From NCBI GenBank assembly GCA_002421965.1, contig DISN01000018.1, positions 1-39,270 of the forward strand: a stretch of 39,270 nucleotides of DNA, written 5' to 3'. Below, piece by piece: positions 17,842-25,759 of the stretch; within the stretch, counting starts at the first letter, position 1, and the number at the start of each line of letters is the position of its first letter. The stretch is from Candidatus Saccharibacteria bacterium UBA6209. GTDB taxonomy: Bacteria; Patescibacteriota; Saccharimonadia; Saccharimonadales; Saccharimonadaceae. The notes beneath the pieces are model-generated. The model had not been told where the DNA came from. It saw nothing but the letters and a program-made list of their open reading frames with translations, and made no database searches. A program made the position numbers and the translations under genes.

Positions 17842-18129
17842 TTATAGCTGGTCGTAGCTGTTACGCCTAGCCTGCGATTTCGCCTGATTCTCCCTGCGTT
17901 TGGCTTCACGCTTGCGCTCCCTGCCCGTTAAGCCCCCAAGGATACCATGACTATCCCCCCTTTTTATCGCATCGTTTCGGCAGTAGTCTATGACGGCACA
18001 TTGGCTACAGATTTTTTTAGCTAACTTCTCCAGACTTGACGATGGTCCAGGATAAAACATCTCAGTGTCAACCCCAATACAATTGGCGTCATCTCGCCAC
18101 GGTAAGTCTCTTCGCCTCAGTTCATTCAT
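17842..18129 (-). CDS. WhiB-like iron-sulfur transcription factor
   Basis: 95 residues. The Wbl pattern is complete: Cys17, then Cys41-x2-Cys44-x5-Cys50 for a [4Fe-4S] cluster; DTEMFYP after the first Cys; GILGG (usual GVWGG, Trp replaced by Leu) followed by a basic tail (GRERKREAKRRENQAKS) for DNA binding. Wbl proteins bind the primary sigma factor and act as redox- or NO-responsive regulators in Actinobacteria. The primary sigma gene rpoD is about 700 bp away. A TATAAT lies 8 nt before the ATG. The gene is divergent from the kinase gene and runs into polA. Confidence 0.85.
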   Translation of the reverse strand: MNELRRRDLPWRDDANCIGVDTEMFYPGPSSSLEKLAKKICSQCAVIDYCRNDAIKRGDSHGILGGLTGRERKREAKRRENQAKSQARRNSYDQL

Positions 18130-18195
18130 AAAAGTTAATTATACCGTCACGGGCCCCCACTTGCAATCATTAGCATTTTGTGTTACAATGATTAT

Positions 18196-18792
18196 ATGGC
18201 ATACAAAAAACAAACAGAAATTCAGATAATCGCCCCCGTGGGCCTAGCCGGTAGCGGTAAAAGTACCGTCGTCGACTATTTTACTGCTCAGGGTATACCG
18301 AAAGTTTATATGGGCGGCACCATGTATCAGATGATGGAAGAAGCAGGAATTGAAATAACCTGGGAAAGCCAGCAAAAATTTCGCGAGGAAATGCGAGTCA
18401 AAGAAGGCCAAGATTTTATCCTAAAGCGTGTCATTAAAAATATGCGTCAACTCATTGACGCTGGGCAGAAAAAAATCATTATGGATGGGCTATATACCTG
18501 GAGTGAATACAAAATCCTTCTACATGAATTCCCCGGTCAAGTAACAGTTGTCGCAATTGTCGCTCCAAAGCATCTACGCTACCAACGACTACAAAATCGC
18601 CCAGAGCGACCAATGCAGCCCTGGGAAATTAAAGAGCGAGACTGGTCAGAGGTCGAAAATATGCAAAAAGGCGGCCCTATTGCCATTGCTGAGCACTTTA
18701 TTGTCAACGATGGCTCGCTGGAAGACCTGCATAATAAACTTGACGAACTAACCCAAGCAACTCACTTCTGTAAATCCCCTTTGCAGTGCTAG
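18196..18792 (+). CDS. P-loop nucleoside/dephospho-CoA kinase-like protein
   Basis: 198 residues from ATG 18196. Walker A GLAGSGKS is at 16-23 and the rest follows the CoaE/AdK-like fold: MGGTMYQMMEE, IIMDGLYTWSE, and an LID-like RLQNRPERPM. It phosphorylates a small metabolite; dephospho-CoA kinase-like is the closest pattern, but the substrate cannot be fixed from sequence. TACAAT ends exactly 6 nt before this ATG, which picks it over an upstream in-frame GTG that would lie in the promoter. Confidence 0.8.
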   Translation: MAYKKQTEIQIIAPVGLAGSGKSTVVDYFTAQGIPKVYMGGTMYQMMEEAGIEITWESQQKFREEMRVKEGQDFILKRVIKNMRQLIDAGQKKIIMDGLYTWSEYKILLHEFPGQVTVVAIVAPKHLRYQRLQNRPERPMQPWEIKERDWSEVENMQKGGPIAIAEHFIVNDGSLEDLHNKLDELTQATHFCKSPLQC

Positions 18793-18812
18793 GCTCACGT
18801 CAAAATTAACCC

Positions 18813-18850
18813 AATCAAATAGCCCCACAATCGCGTAGGGCTATTTGATT
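18813..18850. terminator. Bidirectional terminator, kinase / rpoD
   Basis: AATCAAATAGCCC (18813-18825) and GGGCTATTTGATT (18838-18850) form a perfect 13-bp stem between convergent genes. Confidence 0.85.
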
Positions 18851-18860
18851 ATTCACTTAT

Positions 18861-19916
18861 CTATCCAAGATATTCGTAAAGTTTCTTGGCATCCTTGTGC
18901 TTACGAAGCTTGGCTAGGGCCTTGGCCTCGATCTGGCGAATTCGCTCACGAGTCACCGCAAACTCCTGCCCTACTTCCTCAAGGGTGTGGCTCTTGCCGT
19001 TATCAAGCCCAAATCGCATACGAACAATTTTTTGTTCACGATCGCTCAAGCTAGACAACACATCCTGCACTTGCTCTTTTAGCAGCTGATTGGTCGCAGA
19101 GTCTTCTGGCGAAACCGTCTCTTCGTCTTCGATAAAGTCCGCCAAAACTGAATCTTCCTCATCGCCATCACGGCCAACGCCAGCATCCAGTGATGAAATA
19201 TCCTGCTTAATCTTCATAATGTACTCAATCTTTTCTGGCTCTAGCTCTAGCTCAGCCGACAGCTCCTCCATAGTTGGCTCGCGGTTAAGTTCCTGAGTCA
19301 TCCGTCTTTGAGTACGTAGTAGCTTATTGATTGTCTCAACCATATGAACCGGTATACGAATTGTCCTCGCCTGGTCAGCAATCGCACGAGTAATCGCCTG
19401 GCGAATCCACCAAGTCGCATAGGTACTAAATTTAAAGCCCTTATCTGGGTCAAATTTCTCAACCGCCCTCAGTAGACCAGTGTTGCCCTCTTGGATTAGA
19501 TCCAAAAAGTCCAGGCCACGACCAGAATATCGCTTGGCGATTGATACCACAAGACGCATATTGGCCTCGGCCATCTTGTCCTTTGGTCGACTTAGCTTTG
19601 TAGCCTTTGCCTCGAGTTTGTATCGCTCACCAATAGCTAGCCCCTCGTCGGTTAGCTGCTCGCGAATCGCCTCAAGCTCGTCGCGGTTTGCGACAATCTT
19701 TTGCGCTAGCTCTAACTCTTCTTCAGAGCTTAGTAGTGGAATTTTACCAATTTCTCGCAAGTACAAGCGAACTGAATCGTCAGATACGTCATCCAAATAC
19801 TTAGCATCGCTAAAATCTATCGCCGCATCCGCTTCTTCGTCTTCTTCATCCAGCGTATCTGGCTCCTCAAAGAATTGGTCTTCTTGTGGATTGATAGTTG
19901 TGTCTTCGTCGCTCAC
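18861..19916 (-). CDS. rpoD: RNA polymerase primary sigma factor
   Basis: 351 residues, short N-terminal acidic region then regions 1.2 to 4.2. Seen: SVRLYLREIGKIPLLS (1.2), RYSGRGLDFLDLIQEGNTGL and FKFSTYATWWIRQAI (2), and HTLEEVGQEFAVTRERIRQIE (4.2 helix-turn-helix, shown in part). It directs RNA polymerase to -35/-10 promoters and fits the many TATAAT-type hexamers in the window. The GTG start overlaps the dnaG stop (ATGTGA) with an AGGAG SD 6 nt upstream, so it is translated coupled to dnaG, as in the classic macromolecular-synthesis operon. Confidence 0.97.
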   Translation of the reverse strand: MSDEDTTINPQEDQFFEEPDTLDEEDEEADAAIDFSDAKYLDDVSDDSVRLYLREIGKIPLLSSEEELELAQKIVANRDELEAIREQLTDEGLAIGERYKLEAKATKLSRPKDKMAEANMRLVVSIAKRYSGRGLDFLDLIQEGNTGLLRAVEKFDPDKGFKFSTYATWWIRQAITRAIADQARTIRIPVHMVETINKLLRTQRRMTQELNREPTMEELSAELELEPEKIEYIMKIKQDISSLDAGVGRDGDEEDSVLADFIEDEETVSPEDSATNQLLKEQVQDVLSSLSDREQKIVRMRFGLDNGKSHTLEEVGQEFAVTRERIRQIEAKALAKLRKHKDAKKLYEYLG

Positions 19917-21646
19917 ATTTTCTCCTTAATTAGCGCATTGATATCTCTTCTCAGAGAATCAGCCAGCGCATCGTCACCGTCAGCCTCAGCGGCGCGCAGT
20001 TGATCGATTAGTTGCTGTTTTTTTGTTTCACGATGTTTTATTAGTAATTGTTTGACGGTATGCGCCATTTCGGCCTGGTACTCAGTATCTTCCCAGTTTG
20101 CATATCTAACGTCACTTTTCAACTGTACTATTTTCACATACTGCTCGTATTTTTGCAAGTCTTTCGGTAGATCATCGGCACTTATTGGCAAATTTTGTTG
20201 CAAATACGGCAGTAGCGCTCGATTTTCTTCTTGCTGCAACATATCTGCAGTCACCGATGACAATAAATTCCTGGTCTGCGGCGCCACTAGCGCCAAGGCT
20301 ATCAGCGTCTCCTCCTGCTCAGTAGTAACTGGTGTCGGTGGCCTCTTTTCTATGCGAGTTGGGCGCTTAGGTTTTTTATCGACTTTGGTTGAAGTTAGCT
20401 TTTGCTCAATAGCCGATAGCGACACCCCGGCGATACTGCCCAAAATTTCCATATAATGCTCTCTCTCGACTGGATCTTGTAGTCCGCCAATCAGCTGCAG
20501 CGACGCTGTCGTAAACCGACGCTTGCCCTCGGCAGTCGATAGATCTTCACGATTTTGATACTGATGAATCACCCACTCGACAGCTGGCTGCGAGCTATCA
20601 ATTGCCTGCTGCCATAATCTCACATCTTGCTGAATTAGCTCATCTGGGTCTTTGGCGCTGCCTGGCAGTGTTACAACTTCAACCTCCACACCAACTCGCT
20701 GTGCAATCTCAATCGCCCTCTCAGTCGCCGCCAACCCCGCTTTATCGCCGTCAAACGCGAGCTTAATCCTCTCGGCTAGTCGTGATAGTGCTCGTAAATT
20801 ATACTCGGTCATAGCCGTGCCAGCGGTAGCTACCACATTCTTAACTCCAGCCTGATGCGAGCTAACAACGTCCAGGTTTCCCTCGACAATCACTGCGCAA
20901 TTTTGCTGACGAATCGATTCCTTGGCCTGAAACAGCCCAAAAACATGTCGGCTTTTGTCAAAAAGTAAGGTTTGCGGTGTATTTAAGTATTTTGGGGCTT
21001 TTGGGTCATCAACAATTATCCGTCCCGTAAAGCCAACCACGCCGCCCGACGGATCACTAAGCGCCACCACCATACGACCACGAAATAAATCACCGCCATA
21101 CTGGTTAACCAACCCGGCATCTTTTAGCTCTTGATCTGTAAAATTTCGCTTTTTAAGGACATCAACCAGAGTCGATCTACCCTCTGGCGCAAAGCCAATT
21201 ACAAACTCTTCGATCGTATTGCGGCTAAGCCCTCGTTTTTTGACAACGTAATTCAGCGCTGTCGGACTCTTGACTAGTACTTGTTGGAAGTACCGAGCCG
21301 CCAAATCAAGCGCCTGGCGAGCCCGCTCTTTACGCTTCGCTACCCTACCGTCGCCGCCCGAAAATTGCTGCAACTCCACACCAGCCTTTCTGGCCAAATG
21401 CTCAAGTGCCTGACGAAATTCCATACCCTCAACCTGCATCACAAAGCTGAACAAATCACCGCCCTTGCCACTCGAAAAATCATGCCAAATTTGCTTATCT
21501 GGACTAACCACAAAACTAGGCGTTCGCTCTTCGGTGAACGGGCTCAGACCCTTTAGGTTGCGGCCGGCTCGCTTCAGCTCGACATATTCGCCAATCACGT
21601 CCTCAATACTCAGGCGCGCCCTAACCTCTTCCTTAGCGTCTTGCAT
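19913..21646 (-). CDS. dnaG: DNA primase without zinc-finger ligands
   Basis: 577 residues from ATG 21646 (SD GGAG 5 nt upstream). The N-terminal CHC2-type domain is present by shape, but every zinc ligand is replaced: GLSPFTEE (Ser35 for Cys, Thr38 for His) and WHDFSSG (Asp56 and Ser59 for Cys). The TOPRIM catalytic core is normal, with VEGNLDVVSSHQAG and FDGDKAG. The C-terminal part is helical and probably binds helicase. It makes RNA primers for replication. A longer reading with an upstream start lacks an SD and a family match. Confidence 0.95.
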   Translation of the reverse strand: MQDAKEEVRARLSIEDVIGEYVELKRAGRNLKGLSPFTEERTPSFVVSPDKQIWHDFSSGKGGDLFSFVMQVEGMEFRQALEHLARKAGVELQQFSGGDGRVAKRKERARQALDLAARYFQQVLVKSPTALNYVVKKRGLSRNTIEEFVIGFAPEGRSTLVDVLKKRNFTDQELKDAGLVNQYGGDLFRGRMVVALSDPSGGVVGFTGRIIVDDPKAPKYLNTPQTLLFDKSRHVFGLFQAKESIRQQNCAVIVEGNLDVVSSHQAGVKNVVATAGTAMTEYNLRALSRLAERIKLAFDGDKAGLAATERAIEIAQRVGVEVEVVTLPGSAKDPDELIQQDVRLWQQAIDSSQPAVEWVIHQYQNREDLSTAEGKRRFTTASLQLIGGLQDPVEREHYMEILGSIAGVSLSAIEQKLTSTKVDKKPKRPTRIEKRPPTPVTTEQEETLIALALVAPQTRNLLSSVTADMLQQEENRALLPYLQQNLPISADDLPKDLQKYEQYVKIVQLKSDVRYANWEDTEYQAEMAHTVKQLLIKHRETKKQQLIDQLRAAEADGDDALADSLRRDINALIKEKM

Positions 21647-21729
21647 AGTTACTCCATTGTTGCATAATTCTATTGTACAGTTTAGGTCGCCCATGTGCTA
21701 GCACAAGTGGCTTGTGGTAAAATAGCTAT

Positions 21730-22431
21730 ATGCAGCCAAACGAACCCTACCAAAATGATTCTTACGCGAATCAGCCAACGGGCATCGATTACCTAAATCA
21801 AATATCTGCGCCGGCCCAGGCCAGCGGTTTTGATATAAAATCAAAAATTATTATGATTGTTGCCGGTATAGTTTGTCTTTTGGCACTATTATTTATTGGG
21901 CTGATGACTCTTACATCGTCGAACAACGGACCTTCACCAGTATCACTTGCCGCCAAACTAACAGCCCTGCAGACCATCGCCAACAAGTACGATGATACGC
22001 TGCGCACCACTGCTGTCAGAGACACTAACAGCTCGCTAAAGGCCATCCTGATCACATCGAACCAATCAATAAACAACATCTTGGTAAATTCAGGACTAAA
22101 TACCAAGAACACCGCTGCCCAAATTGCACAGTTGGCCAACACTAGCGAGATCGAGAAAAGACTTGACGATGCTGCCCTCAACTCTACCCTAGACGAAACT
22201 TACGCCAGAGAAGTTACCTACCTGCTCCAAGATGCACTAGTTACCATGGATCGACTAAACCGATCGACTAAATCACAGGAGACTCGTGACTTTTTGGCTA
22301 GATCAATTCCTGGATTCAAAAACCTGCACAAACAATTTGGCGGTACCAGTGAAGACGCTAGCCAGACTAGCCTACTTGGCCACCAGCTGGTAACTAAGCC
22401 TAGCCAAATCCAACACTTCGTCATCACTTAG
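21730..22431 (+). CDS. Single-pass membrane protein, unknown function
   Basis: 233 residues. A Gln/Asn/Pro-rich cytoplasmic N-terminus, one hydrophobic helix (IIMIVAGIVCLLALLFIGLM, about residues 40-60), then a helical extracytoplasmic domain. No family recognised. TAAAAT ends 6 nt before the ATG, so leaderless. Its last 60 bp overlap the 3' end of the convergent YjbR gene. Confidence 0.8.
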   Translation: MQPNEPYQNDSYANQPTGIDYLNQISAPAQASGFDIKSKIIMIVAGIVCLLALLFIGLMTLTSSNNGPSPVSLAAKLTALQTIANKYDDTLRTTAVRDTNSSLKAILITSNQSINNILVNSGLNTKNTAAQIAQLANTSEIEKRLDDAALNSTLDETYAREVTYLLQDALVTMDRLNRSTKSQETRDFLARSIPGFKNLHKQFGGTSEDASQTSLLGHQLVTKPSQIQHFVIT

Positions 22432-22707
22432 CTGACCAGAGCAGATGATTGTATTCCAGTGTTTTTTGTTCAAATGATAACCCGGTAGCACCGACTCGTA
22501 TTTCTCACGTAAATTCTGCGCCAGCAAAGGATCACACTTCAAACTAACCCTTAGCGGTGAAGTCCCCTCGGCCACCAGTGCGACAATCTTGCCCGCCCCA
22601 TCATTGTCTTTGCCAAACTTATAGACCGCCGTACCTTCGCCGAACGGATAATCCAGCCAAACGTCTGGAAAACTTAGTATAAATTTTTCAAATTCTTTAT
22701 GAGTCAT
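22372..22707 (-). CDS. MmcQ/YjbR family protein
   Basis: 111 residues with the family pattern: LSFPDVWLDYPFGEGTAVYKFG near the start (shown in part: DYPFGEGTAVYKFG), SLKCDP in the middle and PGYHLNKKHWNTI near residue 77. The YjbR fold is a CyaY-like alpha/beta double-wing; members are thought to bind DNA, but the function is not established. TATAAT lies 14 nt before the ATG without an SD. The 3' end overlaps the opposing membrane-protein gene by 60 bp. Confidence 0.88.
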   Translation of the reverse strand: MTHKEFEKFILSFPDVWLDYPFGEGTAVYKFGKDNDGAGKIVALVAEGTSPLRVSLKCDPLLAQNLREKYESVLPGYHLNKKHWNTIICSGQLSDDEVLDLARLSYQLVAK

Positions 22708-22740
22708 AGTTATTGACTATTATTATACCATATAATGCAG

Positions 22741-23271
22741 CTAACGCACCTTTTTTAGATAGTACTTTAGCTCTTCGATGCTTCCCTTTATGTCCTCTAG
22801 CGCACGGTGTGCCTCGGGTTTGGTAAATTTCTTGCGGTACTTGCCCTCAAAAACCACCTTCCAGGCACTGACATCTAGCATCCGGTAGTGCAGCCTAGCG
22901 TCTAGCCTGGGCCACTCACGCTCGATGAACTTACGATCCTGATGTATCGAGTTTCCTGCCAAAAGCACTCGCTCCTCTGAGTCGAAATGCTCATCGATAA
23001 ACGCCAGTAGCTGATTTTCAACCGTCCGGCCGTTAACGCCTGTGTCATTTTGCTTAATCAGCGCATCGCGTACCAGGCCATACTTCTCCCAGAATTCGCC
23101 GACCATTCGCTTCTTCATCAATGTGGGTCCGACTTTTTTCACCGCTTCAAATCGAGCAATCTCCGTGAAGTCCCAGTCAGTTGCGATAGCCGCCACTTCC
23201 AAAATCCGATCCTCAACCGGATCAAGCCCTGTCATCTCCAGATCAACCCAGAGTAGTTTTGCGTGTTTCAT
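22741..23271 (-). CDS. orn: Oligoribonuclease
   Basis: 176 residues, standard Orn length. DEDDh exonuclease motifs: WVDLEMTGLDP (Asp and Glu), NSIHQDRKFIEREWP (Asp) and EAHRALEDI (His and Asp). It degrades 2-5 nt RNA to nucleotides, an essential end step of RNA turnover. The ATG at 23271 has a TATAAT 7 nt upstream. An in-frame TTG one codon earlier is not needed. Confidence 0.95.
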   Translation of the reverse strand: MKHAKLLWVDLEMTGLDPVEDRILEVAAIATDWDFTEIARFEAVKKVGPTLMKKRMVGEFWEKYGLVRDALIKQNDTGVNGRTVENQLLAFIDEHFDSEERVLLAGNSIHQDRKFIEREWPRLDARLHYRMLDVSAWKVVFEGKYRKKFTKPEAHRALEDIKGSIEELKYYLKKVR

Positions 23272-23297
23272 CAAACCAATTATAACATACCTAGTCC

Positions 23298-23325
23298 TTG
23301 CTTTATTTCCTGTTTATAGTAAAAT
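23298..23325 (+). promoter_or_regulatory. Promoter of gene at 23385
   Basis: TTGCTT (23298-23303), 16 bp, TAAAAT (23320-23325); a TATGAT overlaps just after it. The predicted leader carries a small CCTGG/CCAGG hairpin (23341-23355) before the SD. Confidence 0.5.
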
Positions 23326-23384
23326 ATGATTATTCGTTGACCTGGAGAGCCCAGGAATAATACGAGTACCTGGAGGTGGGTACA

Positions 23385-23732
23385 TTGCACAAGGCGAGCA
23401 ACCGTGTCGATATCGCGCGAATTCGTGTGATTGGTACACTGAAGCGGACCCCGTACCGGAAAGTATGGGGAGTGAACGAACAGGAGGCTATGCGACACTT
23501 GGCCCAGGGCGTACACAATAACGACGGCAAGCTCGGCGAATCTTCACAAGAAGTCCTCAAGCATGCAGAAGCTGCCGTAAAGCAGCTGCTCGGGGAGGGC
23601 TCGCTGGAGCGTCGCGTTCAGAAGCGCAAGGGAGTTAACATAATCGTTTACGCACTCCCTTCTCGCAAGGCAACCCGTAGTCATCGAGCGGGGCGCAGAC
23701 GCCCATATAAGTACGACCCTTACGCCGCGTGA
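23385..23732 (+). CDS. Hypothetical basic protein, possibly winged-helix
   Basis: 115 residues from TTG 23385, chosen because a strong SD (GGAGG, 23372-23376) lies 8 nt upstream; a GTG at 23376 would overlap that SD. The protein alternates helix-forming and beta-rich segments (EVLKHAEAAVKQLLGEGSL, then NIIVYALPS) and ends in a very basic RSHRAGRRRP tail. This order recalls a small winged-helix nucleic-acid-binding domain, but I do not recognise the family. It is higher in GC and better supplied with an SD than the leaderless neighbours. Confidence 0.7.
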   Translation: MHKASNRVDIARIRVIGTLKRTPYRKVWGVNEQEAMRHLAQGVHNNDGKLGESSQEVLKHAEAAVKQLLGEGSLERRVQKRKGVNIIVYALPSRKATRSHRAGRRRPYKYDPYAA

Positions 23733-23737
23733 AGAAA

Positions 23738-23770
23738 GCCGGAGGGGCGGCACATAGCTGCCCCTTCGGC
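23738..23770 (+). terminator. Strong hairpin after gene 23385
   Basis: GCCGGAGGGGC (23738-23748) pairs with GCCCCTTCGGC (23760-23770) with one G-T pair and an 11-nt loop. No T-tract follows, so termination is likely but not certain. Confidence 0.55.
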
Positions 23771-23830
23771 ATCACACCCACCTCCATCTTCCTATCCAAT
23801 AATAATCAACTATGATGTTACACTGGTATT

Positions 23831-24535
23831 ATGTACAAACGCATTCTTCTCAAACTCTCCGGCGAACAACTTCAGGGGCAATACGATAGTGGATTTGACC
23901 ACGAACGTGCCCGCTGGATTGCCGAGCAAATAAAACCAGCAATCAGTAACGGCACCGAAGTGGTTGTCATGGTCGGTGGCGGCAATTATGTCCGCGGTAA
24001 TCAAATCGCCGGTAATGGCATCCAGGGTGTCAACGCTCATAATATTGGCATGCTCTCAACACTAATGAACGCCATCGCCCTCACCGACGTATTTAACGAC
24101 GCAGGGCTTGCCACGCGAGCGCTTTCAAGCGTACGAATCGACCAGTTCATCGACCAATACACCTACCGCCGAGCCCTATCGCACCTCGAAAAGAACCGCG
24201 TGGTCATCGTTGGTGGCGGTATTGGCCGCCCATTCCTGACCACCGACACTGCGGCGCTCAATCTGGCCCAAGAAATGAATTGCGACGTTGTGATAAAAAC
24301 AACAAAGGTTGACGGCGTATACGATAAAGATCCGACAAAGCATGACGATGCCGTCAAATACGATTCACTATCCTACCAAGAAGCCCTCGCCAGTCCAACC
24401 ATCAGCATCATGGACAACGCCGCCATTGGCGTGGCCATGGACGAGCACAAACCGGTCATTATCTGCGACTTATTAACCGATGGCAATATTGCTAGAGCGG
24501 CTAATGGCGAACAAATCGGCACACTAATTTCTTAG
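23831..24535 (+). CDS. pyrH: UMP kinase
   Basis: 234 residues, usual PyrH length. Amino-acid-kinase fold with KLSGEQLQG, VVMVGGGNYVRG, NAHNIGMLSTLMNAIAL and TKVDGVYDKDP. It converts UMP to UDP, feeding RNA synthesis and, via CTP synthase, CTP and dCTP. The usual partner frr is not next to it. TACACT ends 6 nt before the ATG, so the mRNA is probably leaderless. Confidence 0.96.
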   Translation: MYKRILLKLSGEQLQGQYDSGFDHERARWIAEQIKPAISNGTEVVVMVGGGNYVRGNQIAGNGIQGVNAHNIGMLSTLMNAIALTDVFNDAGLATRALSSVRIDQFIDQYTYRRALSHLEKNRVVIVGGGIGRPFLTTDTAALNLAQEMNCDVVIKTTKVDGVYDKDPTKHDDAVKYDSLSYQEALASPTISIMDNAAIGVAMDEHKPVIICDLLTDGNIARAANGEQIGTLIS

Positions 24536-24645
24536 CTAACCCGGCACACATAGAGTTGCTAGGTCCTCTTTTCTATGCTATTAGGTTCTCACTCTCAAGA
24601 CATTCGGAAAGTCCGAGTCAGATACGAGATACGCAAAGGAGAACA

Positions 24646-24786
24646 ATGAAAAGTTGGCTTGCAGCCACAAAGAAGTGGCTACATCGACTCCTCTGGGAAC
24701 CTCCTGCGCCTAGTATTAGGCCAGAGCAAGCGAAGGAGCGCGCCAACGCGCTAGGCGGGGCCAACAACATCGCCAACCTTCGCTAA
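24646..24786 (+). CDS. 46-residue amphipathic small protein
   Basis: ATG at 24646 has an AAAGGAG SD 5 nt upstream. Residues 1-17 (MKSWLAATKKWLHRLLW) make a basic amphipathic helix suited to lie on a membrane. The end, ALGGANNIANLR, looks like the opening motif of PTS EIIB domains (xxFGGKENIxNL), but the rest of that domain is missing. No known family. A longer reading from 24556 lacks an SD. Weak TTGCTA/TATTAG hexamers lie upstream at 24555-24583. A terminator follows. Confidence 0.65.
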   Translation: MKSWLAATKKWLHRLLWEPPAPSIRPEQAKERANALGGANNIANLR

Positions 24787-24836
24787 GTGAGCGTCCTCGA
24801 CCTGAGCCGCAAGGCCCGTCAGTCACTCTCAACCGC

Positions 24837-24859
24837 GCCTGCCCCACACCGGGGCAGGC
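24837..24859. terminator. Terminator between gene 24646 and mscL
   Basis: GCCTGCCCC (24837-24845) and GGGGCAGGC (24851-24859), loop ACACC, followed by ACTTTAACTT. GC-rich stem between convergent genes. Confidence 0.75.
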
Positions 24860-24882
24860 ACTTTAACTTATACAAGCCAGGA

Positions 24883-25260
24883 TCAATCTTTTTTCTTATC
24901 CAACTTATCTAATTTCAAGAAATTAATGATCATATAGATAACCAGTGCTGTAGCTAACAAAGTAATCGCCGATGACACAAATGGACCCCAGGCAAAGTCA
25001 GCACTTCGACCCCAGAACTCAACCCGCCAAACAGCCGAGTTTAGGGCATCTTGTGAGCCGACGATAAATTGGATAATCGGGTTAATAAATCCATCGACCA
25101 ACTTCTTGACGGTGTCGCCTGCCGCGGTACCAATGGCCAAACCGACCGCTAGGCCAACCACACCCTGGGTGCGGATAAAATCTACAAATCCGTTGCCGTG
25201 CTTGCCAGCTCGGTTGCGCACTGCTGTCGCTCGTTCTTTGACTGACTTTTTTTCTGCCAT
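24883..25260 (-). CDS. mscL: Large-conductance mechanosensitive channel
   Basis: 125 residues. The MscL pore helix pattern is clear (GFVDFIRTQGVVGLAVGLAI), followed by the LVDGFINPII segment, a periplasmic loop with WGRSADFAWGPF and a second transmembrane helix (about 95-113), ending in a basic KLDKLDKKKD tail. It releases solutes when the membrane is stretched by hypo-osmotic shock. SD AAGGAG lies 5 nt before the ATG and a TATAAT about 35 nt further up. Confidence 0.93.
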   Translation of the reverse strand: MAEKKSVKERATAVRNRAGKHGNGFVDFIRTQGVVGLAVGLAIGTAAGDTVKKLVDGFINPIIQFIVGSQDALNSAVWRVEFWGRSADFAWGPFVSSAITLLATALVIYMIINFLKLDKLDKKKD

Positions 25261-25340
25261 ATAAACTCCTTATTTTCTGTTACGATAAACTTAATTATAA
25301 AAAACTTAAGGAAAAAGACAAGGAGGAGTGGGTCTGCCCC

Positions 25341-25377
25341 GGGTGGTGGGTTCGGCATGTTTCGCCTACTACCACCC
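25341..25377 (-). terminator. Hairpin after gene 25420
   Basis: GGGTGGT (25341-25347) pairs with ACCACCC (25371-25377), with an inner GGC/GCC pairing. On the minus strand it lies 43 nt past the stop codon. The nearest T-rich stretch is about 25 nt further on, so it is a weak terminator candidate. Confidence 0.4.
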
Positions 25378-25419
25378 CCCGAGGCTGGTCGCCTAGCAGC
25401 TTTCGATGGTAATCAATTG

Positions 25420-25674
25420 CTACTCGACGACGCGGTGGGACAGCCGATAGGTAATCGGCCGATCCGAGTCGCCCGGATGCTCTGAGTGAGGACGAGAGCG
25501 GATAACCCTGCCCTTGTTGACCAGACGGCCAAGCACTCGCTTGAGTCTGATGTGCGAGACGCCAAGCCCTAGCGAGCTAACGAACTCACCGTCCGAGGCA
25601 TACTGCCTCTTGCCCTCTTCACTAATCCGCTGAGTGATTGACTCAACAATCTGCTCATCGCTGATCGTTTCCAC
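25420..25674 (-). CDS. Small winged-helix-like hypothetical protein
   Basis: 84 residues from GTG 25674, fixed by a very strong SD (AAGGAGG) 5 nt upstream. The helix-turn-helix-like order ISDEQIVESITQRI / EFVSSLGLGVSHIRLKRVLGRLV (given in part) / KGRVIRSRP and a short beta-like end (PITYRLSHRVVE) suggest a small winged-helix DNA-binding protein. No family name can be given. It sits behind a leader of about 140 nt with an intrinsic terminator, so attenuation is likely. Confidence 0.7.
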   Translation of the reverse strand: METISDEQIVESITQRISEEGKRQYASDGEFVSSLGLGVSHIRLKRVLGRLVNKGRVIRSRPHSEHPGDSDRPITYRLSHRVVE

Positions 25675-25735
25675 GATTCCTCCTTGCCGTTGAGGGGCGC
25701 TATCACCCCTGCGATGTCACAGTCTCTCTTAGAAC

Positions 25736-25759
25736 AAAAAACCGAGGATTTCACCTCGG
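25736..25759 (-). promoter_or_regulatory. Putative transcription attenuator in leader of gene 25420
   Basis: On the minus strand CCGAGG (25759-25754), a 6-nt loop and CCTCGG (25747-25742) are followed by TTTTTT (25741-25736), a complete intrinsic terminator. It lies about 65 nt before the GTG start. A TATGAT (25826-25821) upstream gives a possible promoter. The hairpin of the previous gene lies separately at 25905-25928, so this one looks like a leader element rather than an end of that gene. Confidence 0.55.

Noticed and set aside
25328..25396. Plus-strand 22-residue ORF starting with GTG after AGGAGG
   Set aside because: The SD is almost in contact with the GTG, and the region is better explained as the 3' hairpin of the minus-strand gene.
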